Assembly: GCF_900109685.1 (NCBI RefSeq) | Contig: NZ_FOBB01000001.1 | Span: forward strand, 372,001 to 436,000 | DNA from: Chitinophaga rupis | GTDB taxonomy: Bacteria > Bacteroidota > Bacteroidia > Chitinophagales > Chitinophagaceae | Length of the DNA stretch: 64,000 nucleotides | Direction: 5' to 3' | Shown here: positions 62,251 through 64,000 of the stretch, in pieces | Layout: each line of letters starts with the position of its first letter | Position numbering within the stretch: the stretch's first letter is position 1 | Made by a program: the position numbers and the translations under genes | The notes under the pieces: model-generated | Seen by the model: the letters and a program-made list of their open reading frames with translations, nothing else | The model's database searches: none | Told to the model about the DNA's origin: nothing

Positions 62251-63114
62251 TCATGCGATGAATGTGTTCCCGGGTAAAGCATTCTTTTTCCTGTACTCCG
62301 ACGGGTTCATTCCTTTTAGTTTTTTAAAGATCCTGTTTAAATGACTTTCATCTGTAAAATTCAGCTCATGGGCAATTTCATTAATGCGCATATCACTATT
62401 CAGCAGCCTTATTTCTATCATACGCACCTTGTAGTTTAAAATGTAGTCCTGTAGTGTTTCCCCGGTTTGTTTTTTAAAATAACGGCCCAGGTAACTTAAT
62501 GAAATGCCCAGGTGTTTGCTAAGGTTTTCAGCCTTCAGCATTTTAGGCTCAAAGATGTTCTCCTGTATATAATGCAGTATCTCCAGCACGGGCTCGCCGG
62601 TGCTTTCCTTCACATTTTTGGGAAGCTTTAGTGCAATATTTCTTGCTACAACTGTAATGATAGTATCTACTATTTGCTCTGTTATTTTGCCAAAGTAGAT
62701 CTGCTGGTTCGTTTGCTCCTGCAAAATATTCTCGATAAGGGAGGCTATAAAGGGCTTATCCGCTTTATTCTTTAAAATACAGCCCGGCCGGTGGCTTGCA
62801 TTTTTAATAATGTAGGCTACCTGCTGTACGGCCTCTTTATCTTTTCCTTTTTTAGTCTCCAGGTAAAATTTAGTGAAGCGGAGAAAGAAGAATCTCGTAG
62901 CCGTTAAAATATCAAATGAATACTGGTCATGAGGCGTTAATAAGAACAGGTTCCCCTTCCGGTAGTTAAACTTGTTCTTATTAACGTATTGTACACCGGT
63001 ACCATCTACAATATAGATCAGCTCAAAAAAATTATTGCTTTTAACGGATGGCGGAAACCGCTCCTGCTGTTTGAACTCAATCTCAAAAGGCTTATATAAA
63101 TTTTGTTTGGCCAT
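62251..63114 (-). CDS. AraC-family transcriptional regulator divergent from the lipocalin-like gene
   Basis: A 287-residue regulator. The N-terminal cupin-like sensing domain (NNFFELIYIVDGTGVQYVNKNKF, RKGNLFLLTPHDQYSFDI) is followed by a C-terminal double helix-turn-helix (LKAENLSKHLGISLSYLGRYFKKQTG and INEIAHELNFTDESHLNRIFKKLKGMNPSEYRKK). It is divergent from the lipocalin-like gene 86 bp away and is its likely regulator. Confidence 0.9.
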   Translation of the reverse strand: MAKQNLYKPFEIEFKQQERFPPSVKSNNFFELIYIVDGTGVQYVNKNKFNYRKGNLFLLTPHDQYSFDILTATRFFFLRFTKFYLETKKGKDKEAVQQVAYIIKNASHRPGCILKNKADKPFIASLIENILQEQTNQQIYFGKITEQIVDTIITVVARNIALKLPKNVKESTGEPVLEILHYIQENIFEPKMLKAENLSKHLGISLSYLGRYFKKQTGETLQDYILNYKVRMIEIRLLNSDMRINEIAHELNFTDESHLNRIFKKLKGMNPSEYRKKNALPGNTFIA

Positions 63115-63173
63115 GGTTGTAAAAGTACAGTATTAATGAAAAATAGTACAAGGATCAGGCACTCCGGGTTGTA

Positions 63174-63181
63174 TAATTTTG
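63174..63181 (+). promoter_or_regulatory. -7 element for the lipocalin-like gene
   Basis: TAATTTTG, an exact TAnnTTTG match, 19 bp before ATG 63201, in the divergent region shared with the AraC gene. Confidence 0.5.
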
Positions 63182-63200
63182 ATCTATAAACTTCGTCACC

Positions 63201-63680
63201 ATGAAAAAGCATGTTTTATTATTAGGCCTTTTGATCGCATCCGTTACTACATGGGCGCAAACCAGTAAGTTCACCGGTGCGTGGTCATTGGTATCTGTAG
63301 AAAATACCAATCCGGACAACAGTAAAACGTTCCCCTACGGAGAAGCTCCCCAGGGGCTGCTTGTTTTTGAGCAGAATGGAGATTATGCCGTACAAATTAT
63401 GAAAGCCGCCCGCCCGAAAGTTGCTTCCAATAATAAAAACACGGCAACACCGGAAGAGAATGCGGCATTGGTGCAAGGCAACAATTCACATTTCGGTAAA
63501 TTCCTTATTGACGAAAAGAACCATACCATTACTTACCAGGTGGAGCATGCCTTTTTCCCAAACTGGGAAGGGCGTGAGCTTAAATCTTCCTATACCTTAA
63601 CCGGAGATGTCCTCAGAATTTTCTCGGCCAACACCACGAATGGAGGCGCATCCGCAATAGTAACCTGGAAAAGAAAGTAG
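63201..63680 (+). CDS. Secreted lipocalin-like domain protein
   Basis: A 159-residue exported protein with signal peptide MKKHVLLLGLLIASVTTWAQ. The remainder reads as a lipocalin-like domain (FTGAWSLVSVENTNPDNSK, GLLVFEQNGDYAVQI, YTLTGDVLRIFSANTTNGG, VTWKRK) forming a small beta-barrel. Such proteins bind hydrophobic ligands, but the specific role is unknown. The AraC-type gene in the divergent position suggests that its expression is ligand-controlled. Confidence 0.82.
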   Translation: MKKHVLLLGLLIASVTTWAQTSKFTGAWSLVSVENTNPDNSKTFPYGEAPQGLLVFEQNGDYAVQIMKAARPKVASNNKNTATPEENAALVQGNNSHFGKFLIDEKNHTITYQVEHAFFPNWEGRELKSSYTLTGDVLRIFSANTTNGGASAIVTWKRK

Positions 63681-63788
63681 ATTTCAGCTAATGGGGGAAT
63701 GCGGTGATAGAGAGAAGGATATAATGGGGACCGGGAGAAATTTTGTGGGGCAACTGTTAAAAAATCGTTGCCACTTAATGGGAAGGTT

Positions 63789-64000
63789 TCATCGTTTTGC
63801 TTCGTAAATGACCTGGTTTTGAAATTCACCTACGGTTACTTTCCCGTAAATGGTCCTGGTCCAGCCGTTCTCAAAACCATGATTATTGGCGATCAGGAAG
63901 CCTTTGTGCGCATCTGTTTTAATGATCTTATGCGCATCAATGTATCGCCCTTTTACTTTACAGAATACAATATCACCGATCTTGTATTCAGGCGCCTTTT
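63789..64000 (-). CDS. C-terminal part of an unidentified gene running off the window
   Basis: A minus-strand frame is open from the window edge to the stop at 63789-63791, 70 complete codons. It reads APEYKIGDIVFCKVKGRY, IDAHKIIKTDAHKGFLIAN and NHGFENGWTRTIYGKVTVG. The pattern KIGDIVFCKVKGRY-IDAHKI is reminiscent of S24/LexA-type peptidase or phage-type regulatory domains, but the family is not firm. No start codon lies inside the window. Confidence 0.6.
   Translation of the reverse strand, partial: KAPEYKIGDIVFCKVKGRYIDAHKIIKTDAHKGFLIANNHGFENGWTRTIYGKVTVGEFQNQVIYEAKR

Noticed and set aside
1..64000. CRISPR arrays, tRNA/rRNA genes, prophage or insertion sequences
   Set aside because: No regularly spaced repeats, no tRNA-like cloverleaf or rRNA sequence, and no transposase, integrase or phage structural genes were seen.

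Overview
The window looks like the chromosome of a Bacteroidota member close to Chitinophaga (Chitinophagaceae). This rests on gene content: two SusC/SusD pairs, one with an ECF sigma/FecR-type anti-sigma pair, a DUF3127 protein, a SWIB-domain protein, remnants of a PorP/SprF gene, many AraC-type regulators, and -7 promoter elements of the Bacteroidota form TAnnTTTG. No CRISPR array, rRNA, tRNA, prophage or insertion sequence was seen. Species identity is inference.

1-18.7 kb is mostly housekeeping: the 3' part of secA, deoC, a SPOR protein, an M20 peptidase, glyA, a sugar nucleotidyltransferase, a nitronate monooxygenase-like enzyme, an RRM protein, a sigma54-dependent response regulator, a NatAB-type ABC exporter, an ECF sigma factor with an overlapping membrane partner, an FAD-dependent dehydrogenase, a DUF3127 protein with an SSB-like tail, and dnaA.

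18.7-40.8 kb is the accessory core. A sigma/anti-sigma/SusC/SusD unit is followed by a secreted fusion of a GDPD/PI-PLC-like domain and an alkaline phosphatase domain. Three AraC-type regulators (two apparently paralogous, flanking a 74-residue protein), a DUF1624-type membrane protein and an alditol-oxidase-like flavoprotein follow. A second SusC/SusD pair is transcribed the other way and is followed by a PI-PLC-like exported protein. Both outer-membrane import systems thus sit beside enzymes predicted to cut phosphodiesters, and a polyol oxidase lies between them. I propose, as inference, that the region harvests phosphorylated polyol head groups (glycerol- or inositol-phosphodiesters).

40.8-56.6 kb is a mixed accessory region with signs of decay: a frameshifted small gene, a PorP/SprF relic with a PD40-like tail, a DinB protein, a DoxX-like protein with a divergent AraC regulator, an FtsX/MacB-type permease, lipoproteins, a PL5-like alginate lyase and small redox or NAD-dependent enzymes. 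An NmrA-like gene and a divergent HxlR regulator share a palindromic intergenic site.

56.7-60.3 kb is a tight three-gene operon: a DUF805 membrane domain fused to an FAD-linked oxidase, a methyltransferase, and an unrecognised membrane-anchored protein. This is the best candidate for an undescribed pathway. From 60.3 kb to the end lie a pentapeptide-repeat protein, a DUF2306 protein with a divergent HxlR regulator (perfect 22-bp palindrome between them), an AraC/lipocalin-like pair and the 3' part of a further gene.

Families of short intergenic repeats recur, above all one built from AATTACGAAT units. At least two copies form long stems followed by T-runs and probably act as terminators. All family assignments come from reading motifs by eye; no database search was possible.
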